Shown piece by piece: positions 23,424-32,611 of a DNA stretch of 64,000 nucleotides (positions are counted from its first letter, which is position 1; each line of letters begins with the position of its first letter). Source of the stretch: Amphibacillus sediminis NBRC 103570 (lineage in GTDB: Bacteria > Bacillota > Bacilli > Bacillales > Amphibacillaceae); the NCBI RefSeq assembly GCF_001552275.1, contig NZ_BCQW01000005.1, positions 90,314 through 154,313 of the forward strand, given 5' to 3'. The position numbers and the translations under genes are program-made. The notes under the pieces were generated by a model. It was given only the letters and a program-made list of their open reading frames with translations. It was not told where the DNA came from and ran no database searches.

Positions 23424-24809
23424 ATGACTTTAAACTATCAATTTCCAAAAGGCTTTTGGTGGGGAAGCGCAGCCTCAGCCACACAAACAGAAGGATCTAA
23501 TCAAGGTGATAAAGGAAAGAATATCTGGGATCATTGGTTCGAGATTGAGCCGAATCGTTTTTTTGAAGGTGTTGGACCAGACTTAACTTCAGACTTTTAT
23601 AACCGCTATAAAGAAGATATTAGCAATATGAAAGCTATTGGTCATAATAGCTTTAGAATGTCAATATCATGGGCCCGCCTCATCCCTGGTGGAATTGGAG
23701 AGGTTAATCCTAAAGCGGTTACCTTTTATAACAACGTGATCGATGAGTTAATCGCAAATGATATCGAACCGTTCGTCAACTTATTCCACTTCGATATGCC
23801 CCTTGAGTTACAAGAAGTAGGCGGCTGGGAAAATCGTGCCGTAGTTAATGCCTATGTCGACTACGCTAAAGTAGCATTTGACCTATTTGGAGATCGAGTT
23901 AAAAAGTGGTTTACCTTCAATGAACCGATTGTACCTGTTGAAGGTGGCTATTTGTACGATTTTCATTACCCTAATCTAGTCGATGCCAAAAAGGCTATAC
24001 AGGTTGCCTATCATACGATGATTGCTAGCGCAAAGGCTGTCAAAGTCTATCATGCCCAGTATGATGGAAAGATTGGGATTGTTTTAAATTTAACACCATC
24101 TTATCCACGCAGCCAAAACCCAGCAGACCTTAAGGCATCTCACATCTGTGATTTATTTTTTAATCGCAGTTTCCTTGACCCAGCTGTTAAGGGAGAGTAT
24201 CCAGAAGATTTGATCGAATTACTCGAAGAACACGGCCATTTACCAAAAACAGAAGCAGGCGATCAAGCATTATTAAAGGAAAATACAATTGATTTACTAG
24301 GGGTAAATTACTATCAACCTCGACGTGTCAAAGCAAAAGAAAACTTGCCTAATCCATATAGTCCATTTATGCCTGACTGGTTCTTTGATAATTATGAGAT
24401 GCCTGGCAGAAAAATGAATCCATATCGCGGTTGGGAAATTTATGAGAAAGGGATTTATGATATCATGATTAACTTAAAAGAGAATTATGGTAATATTGAA
24501 TCCTTTATTTCCGAAAACGGAATGGGTGTTCAGAATGAAGAACGCTTTTTAAAAAATGGTCGAATTGAGGACGATTACCGCATTGACTTTATTAAAGGTC
24601 ACCTTAAATGGTTGCATAAATCAATTGAGCAAGGCTGTAATGTTAAAGGCTATCATTTATGGACATTTATGGATAACTGGTCATGGATGAATGCCTATAA
24701 AAATCGTTACGGGTTCTTCTCTGTTAACCTTAAGACCCAAGAGCGAACAGCTAAAAAAAGTGCGCAATGGTTCGCAGAGGTGTCGAGACAAAACGGATTT
24801 AATGATTAA
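23424..24809 (+). CDS. Glycoside hydrolase family 1, probable 6-phospho-beta-glucosidase
   Basis: 461-residue TIM-barrel enzyme, cytoplasmic, expected to hydrolyse the phosphorylated disaccharide delivered by the PTS encoded just upstream (as GmuD or BglA do). Catalytic glutamates lie in FTFNEPIVPVEGGY (acid/base) and FISENGMGV (nucleophile). FWWGSAASATQTEG and GYHLWTFMDNWSWMN are hallmark GH1 ends. Whether it prefers glucosides or mannosides cannot be read. AAGGGGATG precedes the start by a few bases, and the gene follows IIA by 12 bases. Confidence 0.93.
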   Translation: MTLNYQFPKGFWWGSAASATQTEGSNQGDKGKNIWDHWFEIEPNRFFEGVGPDLTSDFYNRYKEDISNMKAIGHNSFRMSISWARLIPGGIGEVNPKAVTFYNNVIDELIANDIEPFVNLFHFDMPLELQEVGGWENRAVVNAYVDYAKVAFDLFGDRVKKWFTFNEPIVPVEGGYLYDFHYPNLVDAKKAIQVAYHTMIASAKAVKVYHAQYDGKIGIVLNLTPSYPRSQNPADLKASHICDLFFNRSFLDPAVKGEYPEDLIELLEEHGHLPKTEAGDQALLKENTIDLLGVNYYQPRRVKAKENLPNPYSPFMPDWFFDNYEMPGRKMNPYRGWEIYEKGIYDIMINLKENYGNIESFISENGMGVQNEERFLKNGRIEDDYRIDFIKGHLKWLHKSIEQGCNVKGYHLWTFMDNWSWMNAYKNRYGFFSVNLKTQERTAKKSAQWFAEVSRQNGFND

Positions 24810-24833
24810 AGGGCATCAGAATTTAAGGCGATC

Positions 24834-24863
24834 AAGCGTAGCAAGTAATTGCTACGCTTTTAC
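24834..24863 (+). terminator. Terminator after the PTS-GH1 operon
   Basis: AAGCGTAGCAA-GTAA-TTGCTACGCTT stem followed by TTTACG. It lies 25 bases past the GH1 stop and separates it from the PRD regulator gene. Confidence 0.75.
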
Positions 24864-24885
24864 GCTTAATAACGTAATTGTCGTT

Positions 24886-24976
24886 AAGCTTATCACCAAG
24901 TTCTATGGCGAAAGCTATCGTTTTTCTTATACTTTCGTCCGATGGAAAAGTTACACTTTCTTAAAGTGTAAAAAAA
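24886..24976. repeat. Repeat family C, copy C1
   Basis: 91 bp resembling 41777-41867 without gaps (roughly four of five bases equal). Shared blocks include TTCTATGG, CGTTTTTCTTAT, GATGGAAAAG and CTTTCTTAA followed by GTGTAAAAAA. No frame or known element matches. It lies between the operon terminator and the PRD regulator. Confidence 0.6.
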
Positions 24977-25054
24977 TGGATTGAACATCGTTCATCATTA
25001 TCTGCTACATTATAAATATAGGTATTTTAGTATGAACCAAAGGGGATGGATAAA

Positions 25055-27001
25055 TTGAACTCCCGTATTATTATAATCTTGCGCGAACTAATGGCGTCAA
25101 ACAAACCGATAACGAGTGACTATTTGGCACACATCCTTGATGTAACGTCAAGGACGGTTCGTGACGATATTAAAGTACTCGACCATTCACTACAACACCA
25201 TGGTGCCAAAGTTAAATCAATACGTGGTACAGGCTATCAATTAGTGATCAATGACGACCAACGCTTTAGAAATTATTTGAATCAGCTTTTGGATAATGAT
25301 AGTCATAACGAGGCAGTGTTAGACTCACCGGATGCTCGTGTTAACTATTTAGTTAAACGTTTTTTACTAGCAGAGGATTATTTAAAGCTTGATGATCTAT
25401 GTGATGAAATGCATATAAGTAAATCAACAATTCAGAGCGACTTACGGGGGGTGAAGAAAATACTTGGCAAGCATGAGATTCACTTAGATAAAAAGCCTAA
25501 TTATGGTCTAAAAGCAACTGGCAGTGAAGTCAAGCTACGCTTTGCTATGTCTGAATATATTTTTGATCGTAGTGAATCAGGCTCAAGCGCTATTTGGCAT
25601 GATCAATTGACACTAATCACTGGTGCAACAAAGGAACAGTTGGATCAAATCTGGTCAGTAATTATTCATCAAATCAAACAACATAACATCTCATTAGCTG
25701 ATATCGCCATTAACAACTTATTTATCCATATCGTTATTGCCTATAGAAGAATCGAAAGTGGCCACCATGTATCACTTATTAATCAAGATATAAATGAAAT
25801 TACAAAACAAAAAGAATATAAAGTAGCACAAAATATCGTAGCTGCTACCGAGCAAATACTTAATGTTAGCTTTCCACCTGTTGAAGTGGCTTACATTGCT
25901 ATCCATTTACTCGGGACCAAAATGGTCAGCCAGACTAACATGAGCGAAACCGAGCTCGAAAATATTATGGAGAAACAAATTCAAACCATGACAGCCAAAA
26001 TATTAGAAGCGATCGAAGCCAAAATGCATCTCGGTATTCGACATGACAAGGAGCTGATCATTGGTTTAGGACTACATTTAAAACCTGCAATCAATCGCTA
26101 TAAATATGGGATGAATGTTCGAAACCCAATGCTCAATGATATCAAGCTAAACTATCCGCTCGCTTTTGAAGCAGCTATAGTTGCAGGTATGGTACTTGAA
26201 GAGGAAATGAATGTCGAAATAGACGAAAGTGAAATTGGCTATATCGCCTTGCATATTGGGGCTGCAATTGAACGTAAAAAATTACAAACAGGACCAATGC
26301 GTTGTTTTATTGTCTGTGCTTCTGGTCTTGGTAGTGCTCATCTCATTAAATATAAGCTAAAATCTGTTTTTGGTTCACGAATTGAGATTCTAGGAACGAC
26401 TGAGTTTTATAAACTAAAACAAATACCATTTGATCAGACGGACTTTATCGTTAGCTCTGTTCCAATTAATGAGGATATTCCTGTTCCGGTTATTGAAGTT
26501 AATGCGATCTTGGCAGAAAAAGATATTCAAAAAATTGAAGCATTTGTTGAGGAAGATATTAATAGTGTCTTTGACTACATTAGAGAGGAGTTACTATTTT
26601 TAAATAAAGGCTTTCAGTCTAAGGAATCGGTACTTTCTTTTCTTGTAAACCAAATTAGCCTTAAAATAGATCTACCTGATCACTACTTAGACCTTATTTA
26701 TGAACGAGAAGAAATTGCGCCAACAGCGTATGGTAATTTGATAGCCATACCACATCCGATTACAGCTCAAACCAATCAGACATTCTTAACCATCTGCACA
26801 TTAAAAAGGCCGATTGATTGGGCAGGCAAACGCGTTCAATTTATCTGTTTACTTAATGTCGAAAAGGACAGTAAAGAAGACTTACAAAACATGTATGAGA
26901 TGCTAGGCAAAATGGTTGATAACGCTAATCTGATTCAGCAGCTTATTCAGTGTCAAAATTATCGAGATTTTATCAACACGCTCATTACCCATAATCAGTA
27001 A
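25055..27001 (+). CDS. PRD-containing transcriptional activator (LicR/BglG-MtlR type)
   Basis: About 648 residues. Order: N-terminal DNA-binding HTH (ITSDYLAHILDVTSRTVRDDIKVL) and a second HTH (LDDLCDEMHISKSTIQSDLRGVKK near 110), two PTS regulation domains (conserved His in VAYIAIHLLGTK and IGYIALHIGAAIERK), an EIIB-like domain with Cys in FIVCASGLGSAHL, and an EIIA-like domain with His in LIAIPHPITA. PTS components phosphorylate such proteins to tune activity by sugar supply and catabolite state. I favour the TTG at 25055, eight bases after AAAGGGG; the ATG at 25046 touches that site. It probably activates the PTS operon upstream. Confidence 0.92.
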   Translation: MNSRIIIILRELMASNKPITSDYLAHILDVTSRTVRDDIKVLDHSLQHHGAKVKSIRGTGYQLVINDDQRFRNYLNQLLDNDSHNEAVLDSPDARVNYLVKRFLLAEDYLKLDDLCDEMHISKSTIQSDLRGVKKILGKHEIHLDKKPNYGLKATGSEVKLRFAMSEYIFDRSESGSSAIWHDQLTLITGATKEQLDQIWSVIIHQIKQHNISLADIAINNLFIHIVIAYRRIESGHHVSLINQDINEITKQKEYKVAQNIVAATEQILNVSFPPVEVAYIAIHLLGTKMVSQTNMSETELENIMEKQIQTMTAKILEAIEAKMHLGIRHDKELIIGLGLHLKPAINRYKYGMNVRNPMLNDIKLNYPLAFEAAIVAGMVLEEEMNVEIDESEIGYIALHIGAAIERKKLQTGPMRCFIVCASGLGSAHLIKYKLKSVFGSRIEILGTTEFYKLKQIPFDQTDFIVSSVPINEDIPVPVIEVNAILAEKDIQKIEAFVEEDINSVFDYIREELLFLNKGFQSKESVLSFLVNQISLKIDLPDHYLDLIYEREEIAPTAYGNLIAIPHPITAQTNQTFLTICTLKRPIDWAGKRVQFICLLNVEKDSKEDLQNMYEMLGKMVDNANLIQQLIQCQNYRDFINTLITHNQ

Positions 27002-27400
27002 TATTTCAGCACGACAATAACAAGTACCGAACATCAGCAAACTCCTATTAGATAGCTATTGCGCCATACCTAATTGTCAAAACGGAATGTGGCGTGCCGA
27101 TGATGTTATCTAGGTTTAGCTACTTCTTAGAATTCAATGATTTCTCGAAATCTTGAGACTGCTAAAAAAAGCGAGCGGTTTCACTTAGTGAAATCCAATA
27201 GTCTTTCCAAAGGTACTGTAAAATTGTTATCAATACAATATTCATAACAATTTCTAGTAAATTAATGATAGAATTAGGTGTACAGTAAAAGCATGAATGA
27301 TTTAATAGATTTAAAGGCCATCGATTAAAAGGCAGCATGGCAGGAGGAATGATCCAGCCAGTTCTTCTTGCCGAAAAAATGAGTTAGAGGAGGTAAACGG
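27002..27400. promoter_or_regulatory. Intergenic region before the sugar-kinase gene, with an inverted-repeat operator candidate
   Basis: Gene-free. AAATTGTTAT (27221-27230) and ATAACAATTT (27244-27253) form a perfect 10-bp inverted repeat with a 13-base spacer. TAGAAT near 27270 may be a minus-10. The ribosome site AGAGGAGG lies at 27386-27393. A GAGCGGTTTCACTTAGTGAAA stretch near 27172 has a small palindrome. Nothing else recognised. Confidence 0.45.
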
Positions 27401-28315
27401 TTGTACGCAATTGGGATTGATATTGGAGGGACAAAGGTAGCTATAGCAATTGTTAATCAGTCTGGCCAAATAATAAGTCAGGACAAACTGGCAACAGACC
27501 TAAGCATTGCACCTGTCCAGATGATTGAACGTATTAATCTGGCTGTAGAGCAACAGCTAGCAACCTACTCGATAGATCGAGATCAAATAGCAGGGATCGG
27601 TATTGGCGCACCAGGCCCCTTAAATAGTAAAGAAGGCATTATCACTAGCCCGCCAAATTTAAAGAATTGGATCAATATTCCGATTGTTGAGCAAATAAAG
27701 CAATTTTTCAAGTTACCCGTTCGATTAGAAAATGACGCAAATGCCGCTGCCCTGGCAGAAAAATGGCTTGGTGCTGCACAGGCTAATCATGATTTTATTT
27801 ATATGACGATAAGTACGGGTATTGGTGCCGGTATTTATGCCAACGGACAATTAATTACAGGATCAAGAGGTAATGCAGGTGATTTTGGTCATACCGTTAT
27901 TGATCCAAGCTTTGGTCAGTGTATTTGCGGGCAATATGGCTGCTTAGAGCATATCGCATCTGGAACAGCTATCGCAAGAAAGGGAACAGAGCTAGCAGGT
28001 GTTCAGCTTTCAACTGCAGAAGTATTTGCTCGTTATCAGCAAAACGATCCCATCTTAACCCCTTTCATTGAAAGTGTTATTCGTGTACTTGGGATAGCTT
28101 GCACCACATTGATAAACACCTTTGATCCAGAAAAAATTGTTATAGGTGGTGGTGTATCAAAGGTTGGTGATGTGTTATTTAAAGGAATGAAGCAATATGT
28201 CCGTAAATATGCATTAAATCCCGAGGGGCGCGAAACAGCTATTGTTCCTGCTTTACTAGATCAAAATGCTGGCGTAATTGGTGCTGCTGCACTTTTCTTT
28301 CAACAAACAAATTGA
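27401..28315 (+). CDS. ROK-family sugar kinase (manno-/fructokinase type)
   Basis: 304-residue cytoplasmic hexokinase of the ROK family. The phosphate loop DIGGTKVAIAIV is at residues 6-17. The catalytic Asp lies in RLENDANAAALAE, and the zinc motif HTVIDPSFGQCICGQYGCLE supplies Cys/His ligands. It is followed after 24 bases by manA and lies beside a gmu-like PTS operon. A role in phosphorylating mannose (or fructose) from mannan breakdown, like GmuE, is therefore likely; glucose cannot be excluded. The TTG start has AGAGGAGGT about eight bases upstream. Confidence 0.88.
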   Translation: MYAIGIDIGGTKVAIAIVNQSGQIISQDKLATDLSIAPVQMIERINLAVEQQLATYSIDRDQIAGIGIGAPGPLNSKEGIITSPPNLKNWINIPIVEQIKQFFKLPVRLENDANAAALAEKWLGAAQANHDFIYMTISTGIGAGIYANGQLITGSRGNAGDFGHTVIDPSFGQCICGQYGCLEHIASGTAIARKGTELAGVQLSTAEVFARYQQNDPILTPFIESVIRVLGIACTTLINTFDPEKIVIGGGVSKVGDVLFKGMKQYVRKYALNPEGRETAIVPALLDQNAGVIGAAALFFQQTN

Positions 28316-28339
28316 TCGCATCATTAAGGAGGAGAATTG

Positions 28340-29296
28340 ATGTATACTGAACCGATTTTTTTATCACCTGTGTTCCAAGAGCGAATTTGGGGTGGAAATA
28401 AGCTTAGCTCACTCTTTAACTACAAGATACCGAACGATTCAATTGGAGAAGCTTGGGTTATCTCCGCCCACGAAAACGGACCTAGCCAAATTTTGAATGG
28501 ACCGCTTGCCGGACAAACATTGTTAGACGCATGGGAAAAACAGCCACAACTTTTTAATAAAAGAACGGGGGCTAACGAAGCTTACCCGCTATTAGTCAAA
28601 ATACTTGATGCCGCTCGTGATCTATCCGTACAGGTCCATCCGGACGATACATATGCTCAAGAAGTAGAAGGGCAGCCCTATGGTAAAACTGAATGTTGGT
28701 ATGTCCTTCAAGCAGAGCCAGATGCAGAAATTGTTTTCGGTCATCATGCCCCGAACCAAGAGACATTTGCAACAATGGCGCGTCAGGGAGAATGGGATGC
28801 TTTGTTGCGTCGAATTTCAGTACAAGCTGGCGATTTTATCTACGTTCCTAGTGGCAGTATTCATGCGATTGGAAAAGGAATTGTGATTTTAGAAACTCAA
28901 CAAAGCTCTGATATTACCTATCGTGTCTATGATTATGATCGCACAGATGACCAAGGCCAGAAACGCGAGTTACACCTTGAGGCATCAATAGAAGTGACTA
29001 CAGCCCCTCATCAAGATCCAAAAATTAACCAAACCGAAACGACTGTTGATGATTTAACGATTAAAAAATTAGTGGAAGAACAGTACTTTACCGTTTACCA
29101 TTGGATACTAGATGGTAGCGTTAGCCTAAATCGGGAAGCTGATTTTGTTCAGCTAAGTGTGATCAACGGTAGTGCTAAGCTAATCTTAAATGAACAAAGC
29201 TTTTCAATAAAAAAAGGCGACCATTTTATTATCCCAGCCACTGTTGATCGTTATCAATTAGTGGGGGAAGCTGAATTAGTTGTCTCACATCCCTAG
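28340..29296 (+). CDS. manA: Mannose-6-phosphate isomerase, class I
   Basis: 318-residue zinc enzyme interconverting mannose 6-phosphate and fructose 6-phosphate, feeding mannose into glycolysis (GmuF-like). Metal ligands are visible in order: Gln and His in SVQVHPDD, Glu in GKTECWYVL, and His in PSGSIHAIGKG. The active-site YRVYDYDR follows. The cupin C-terminus matches short Firmicutes ManA proteins. I start at the second of two adjacent codons (TTG-ATG) because GGAGGAGAA sits five to six bases ahead. It is transcribed with the ROK kinase and ends at a good terminator. Confidence 0.94.
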   Translation: MYTEPIFLSPVFQERIWGGNKLSSLFNYKIPNDSIGEAWVISAHENGPSQILNGPLAGQTLLDAWEKQPQLFNKRTGANEAYPLLVKILDAARDLSVQVHPDDTYAQEVEGQPYGKTECWYVLQAEPDAEIVFGHHAPNQETFATMARQGEWDALLRRISVQAGDFIYVPSGSIHAIGKGIVILETQQSSDITYRVYDYDRTDDQGQKRELHLEASIEVTTAPHQDPKINQTETTVDDLTIKKLVEEQYFTVYHWILDGSVSLNREADFVQLSVINGSAKLILNEQSFSIKKGDHFIIPATVDRYQLVGEAELVVSHP

Positions 29297-29342
29297 TATA
29301 CCAGCAGTTTGAATAGCCTAAGGCTAGTTCTGATAACAGTTC

Positions 29343-29384
29343 AGGCATGAGTTCAGTTTTGGTCTCTGAACTCATGCCTTTTAA
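29343..29384 (+). terminator. Terminator after manA
   Basis: GGCATGAGTTCAG / CTGAACTCATGCC stem, 9-base loop, then TTTTAAAT. It begins 47 bases past the stop. Confidence 0.82.
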
Positions 29385-29475
29385 ATCAAATGCATCTTGG
29401 TGATTTGCCCAGATTTTATCGAGCATCGTTAGATCAATTCCCTCTGAAAGCCTGTTGCATCCAGCGATATCAATC
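29385..29475 (+). repeat. Repeat family A, copy A4 (left part, degraded)
   Basis: AAATGCATCTTGGTGATTTG, CCCAGATTTTATCGAGC and GTTGCATCC blocks of family A, directly after the manA terminator. The right half is missing. Between it and B3 (29476-29608) I see nothing. Confidence 0.62.
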
Positions 29476-29608
29476 ACCTCTCCTCCATGTTACCGCCGGA
29501 TTTAATTTAAACAAGAAATGATCCTAATTATAAACGAGATATCATTACGACATTGATCTAGATTATCAACCAGAATGAGCTCTCAATTGCTAGTGGTTCA
29601 ATAATTTA

Positions 29609-29858
29609 ATCGCAGTATAACTGGCTGGAGCTGCGATTACTTGCCCCATCGAAGGGCTTTTTGTAAGACTCCCACTTTAAGAAATAAGGGAACACGTTAT
29701 GTCTAAGTGGGGAATCCAACAGCCAGTAACGGCCCGATTGGTTCAACTAACGTTCAGTGTGGGGAGAGAGGAAGCTGACTAAGTTCGTGACGTCATGTCG
29801 CAATGTCTACACGAGCACATCCTATGCGTCGAAACCCCCACTGAACGAAGTTTCCTTT
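29609..29858 (-). repeat. Repeat family B, copy B3 (complete)
   Basis: Reverse orientation, from ATCGCAGTATAACTGGC to GAACGAAGTTTCCTTTAT. It ends 21 bases from the stop codon of the Crp/Fnr gene. One extra A in TTTTTGTAAGA shifts the short frame found in other copies. Confidence 0.82.
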
Positions 29859-29879
29859 ATAGCCTGACAAACTTTCTAT

Positions 29880-30575
29880 TTAGCTATCGATCATTTTCAA
29901 TAATTCGATATCCTCTATAAAAATTCCCCTATGACCATATTGCGTTAAATATCCATTTTTTTCTAATTTTGATAACGTTCTACTAATTGTTTCAGGAGAA
30001 GTGCCCAGATAGGCAGCCAAGTTTTTTTTGGACATAGGTAAATAAATCGTGGCTTGCTTTTGATTAGCTGGCACTAGTGTTAGAAGGAAACGTAGCAGTC
30101 TTGCTTGAATGGTTTCAGTGGCCACGCGTAAATTTTTCTGTTCGGACTCCTCTAGCCTTCTCGCTAATCCTCTTAAAAGCTGTAATGATATAGCTGGATA
30201 TTTGATTAACAATGCCCGTAGATCAGTCCGAGCAATTTTACAAATTTGTGAAGCTTCTATCACTTCGGCAAACGATTCATGCTTATTTTCTAAAAAAAGG
30301 GCTAACTCACCTGTGAAATCACCCGGCGATAACAATCGAATGAGCTGCTCCCTTCCCGAATCTGATAACCGATATAGTCGAACTTTCCCAGTATGAATAA
30401 TATACAATGCATCTGATTGATCGCCCGCATGAAAGAGATGTGTTCCCGCAGGGTAATGTGCAGAATGAACGGTTGTCATCACATCTGTTAATTGATTTGG
30501 AGCTAAATGATTAAATAGCGGAACAATTCGTACACAGTTCTGAAGCGAACCATTCTTAGTGTGTTGACCTCCCAC
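29880..30575 (-). CDS. Crp/Fnr-family transcriptional regulator (FLP-like)
   Basis: 231 residues: cyclic-nucleotide-type sensor domain (residues 20-130; YPAGTHLFHAGDQSDALYII, LLSPGDFTGELALF) and a winged helix (MSKKNLAAYLGTSPETISRTLSKL near 180). Cys14 and Cys112 occur at positions that recall the two redox-active cysteines of lactobacillar FLP regulators (from memory). No FNR-type cluster of four cysteines is present. The GTG start has GGGGGAGG upstream. It follows the P1B metal-ATPase gene on the same strand, with only repeat A5 between, so control of metal or oxidative stress genes is plausible. Confidence 0.88.
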   Translation of the reverse strand: MGGQHTKNGSLQNCVRIVPLFNHLAPNQLTDVMTTVHSAHYPAGTHLFHAGDQSDALYIIHTGKVRLYRLSDSGREQLIRLLSPGDFTGELALFLENKHESFAEVIEASQICKIARTDLRALLIKYPAISLQLLRGLARRLEESEQKNLRVATETIQARLLRFLLTLVPANQKQATIYLPMSKKNLAAYLGTSPETISRTLSKLEKNGYLTQYGHRGIFIEDIELLKMIDS

Positions 30576-30589
30576 CTAACCTCCCCCTT

Positions 30590-30722
30590 ATATCAAATGC
30601 GCCTTAGCATATTTGCGCTCATATTTTATCGAGCTTCGCTCAATAATTTCCTCTGAATATATAATACTATGCATTTATCTCCCCCACATAGCAGCGAGAG
30701 ACTTCTGCTTAATGAAGTTAAA
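30590..30722 (+). repeat. Repeat family A, copy A5, running into the ATPase gene
   Basis: CAAATGCGCCTTAGCATATTTG, TTATCGAGCTTCGCTCAATAA, then the right-end blocks GAGAGACTTCTGCTTAATGAAG and GTTAA. The middle (GGCATCCGCCGG and the CCGGGG hairpin) is deleted. The right end overlaps about 48 bases of the 3' end of the metal-ATPase gene. Confidence 0.68.
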
Positions 30723-32561
30723 GCGTATTAAGCGCATGCCATTTGCAATCACGATTAATACACTCGCTTCATGAATAAGCATTCCAGAAGCTAAATGAAT
30801 CGAGCCAGTTAAGACCCCGACTAATAAGATGATGACCGTTAATAATGCAACTGCAATATTCTGTCTACGATTGCGTACTGTCTGTTTGGCTAACTGATAG
30901 GCATGGACAAGTTGAGCTAGATTATCAGCCATCAAAACCACATCAGAGCTTTCAACCGCCACATCTGTACCATTGATTCCCATGGCAACGCCAATATCAG
31001 ATAAAGCTAAGGCAGGAGCATCATTAATTCCATCCCCAACCATCACAACACGGTGCCCCTCAATTTGGACATTCTTGATATACTCCATTTTTTCATTAGG
31101 CATCAATTCTGCATGAACATGATCAATGCCCAACTGATTTGCTACAGTCGATGCTGTTCGCTTATTATCTCCAGTTAACATGACTATTTGATTCGCTCCT
31201 TGTCGCTTCAATTGTGTCATCACTTTACGCGCTTCCGGTCTGACCTGATCAGCTATCATAATCAAACCTAGAATGTCGTGATTTTTAGCAACAAAGATAA
31301 CCGTTTGACCATTAGCTTCTTCCCGTTCATAATCAAAAGCCAGCTGATTCATTTGAATACCTGACTCGCTTAGCAATTGACGATTTCCAATCATCCAACA
31401 CTCTCCATTTATTATAGCATGAAGACCTCTCCCTTTAATCAGATCAACTTGAGTAAAAGCGTTCAGGTTTAAATCTCTTCTTTTAGCCTCGTGAACAATT
31501 GCTCTCCCAATATGATGCTCTGATGCTTGCTCAATCCCAGCTACGGTTGAAAGCCATTCATTTTCTGCTATCACTGTACTTAGGTTAAGCACTGACGTTA
31601 CTTTAGGGTTACCAAGCGTCAATGTGCCTGTTTTATCAAAAACAAATATATCTGCCTGACTAAAACGATCCATTACCTCTCCACCCTTCAGTAATATGCC
31701 TCTCTTAGCCGCGTTCCCGATCCCAGCTACATTTGAAACTGGTGCACCAATTACTAAAGCGCCTGGGCAGGCTATTACTAAGAAAGTGATTGCGATATGC
31801 GTATTACGAGTTACAAGGTAAATAATAAGTGCAAGGACAACAATGGCTGGTGTATAGTATTGGGCAAAACGATTTAAAAAACGTTCCGTTTTGGATTTTG
31901 CATCCTGAGCTTCTTCTACTAATTCAATAATTTTAGCAAAGGCAGTCGACCCACCAACCTTTTCTGCCTTCATAAAGATAAAACCTGTATCTACAATCGT
32001 ACCACTATAAACGTAGTCTCCACTTCTTTTTTTTACCGGTATACTTTCACCAGTCATCATCGCTTGATTAATCAACGCCTCACCCCGTACAATCGGTCCA
32101 TCCACAGGTATTTTGCCACCGGAGCGCACAACGACCAGATCATTTACTTGAACGTGCTCAATCTCAATCGTCATTTCTCTCCCTTGCTTTAGAACGGTCG
32201 CATACTCAGGTGCACATTGAACTAAAGATCGGATAGAAGCACGTGTTTTGGCAAGCGTATGTGATTCTAAAAAGCTACCAAATAGAAATAGAAACGTTAC
32301 TACGGCTGATTCCATAAACTCACCAATAGCAAGAGCACCGATAACAGCAATGCTTACAAGTAGCTCAATGCTAGCTACTTTTAACTTAATAGCTTGAAAA
32401 GCTTGATCAAATATAGGAAGACTAGCTATACCAGTAGCTACCAGAAGCAGATAATTGGCTGCTGTATTTCTATTCATGATGGACAGAGCTACTGCTAAAA
32501 CGATCCATAACCCAGCCGCTACCATTATTTTATTCTTATAGTGCTGAATCCTCTTTGACAT
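30675..32561 (-). CDS. P1B-type heavy-metal translocating ATPase
   Basis: About 628-residue membrane pump. Seen: six to eight hydrophobic segments, actuator TGES in MMTGESIPV, the metal-site CPG in VIACPGALVIGAPV (CPC is commoner), phosphorylation DKTGTLT, the hinge GDGINDAP, and a C-terminal HEASVLIVIANGMRL. The usual SEHP dipeptide reads SEHH here. Substrate may be Zn, Cd, Co or Mn; sequence does not decide. I start at the ATG at 32561 with GGGGGGATAA before it; an upstream in-frame ATG lacks one. The final 15 or so residues are encoded by the edge of repeat A5, so the natural C-terminus has been replaced. Confidence 0.9.
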   Translation of the reverse strand: MSKRIQHYKNKIMVAAGLWIVLAVALSIMNRNTAANYLLLVATGIASLPIFDQAFQAIKLKVASIELLVSIAVIGALAIGEFMESAVVTFLFLFGSFLESHTLAKTRASIRSLVQCAPEYATVLKQGREMTIEIEHVQVNDLVVVRSGGKIPVDGPIVRGEALINQAMMTGESIPVKKRSGDYVYSGTIVDTGFIFMKAEKVGGSTAFAKIIELVEEAQDAKSKTERFLNRFAQYYTPAIVVLALIIYLVTRNTHIAITFLVIACPGALVIGAPVSNVAGIGNAAKRGILLKGGEVMDRFSQADIFVFDKTGTLTLGNPKVTSVLNLSTVIAENEWLSTVAGIEQASEHHIGRAIVHEAKRRDLNLNAFTQVDLIKGRGLHAIINGECWMIGNRQLLSESGIQMNQLAFDYEREEANGQTVIFVAKNHDILGLIMIADQVRPEARKVMTQLKRQGANQIVMLTGDNKRTASTVANQLGIDHVHAELMPNEKMEYIKNVQIEGHRVVMVGDGINDAPALALSDIGVAMGINGTDVAVESSDVVLMADNLAQLVHAYQLAKQTVRNRRQNIAVALLTVIILLVGVLTGSIHLASGMLIHEASVLIVIANGMRLIRFNFIKQKSLAAMWGR

Positions 32562-32611
32562 CTTATCCCCCCCAATGCAGAGCACAAACCATGATGATCG
32601 ATGCTCTATCT

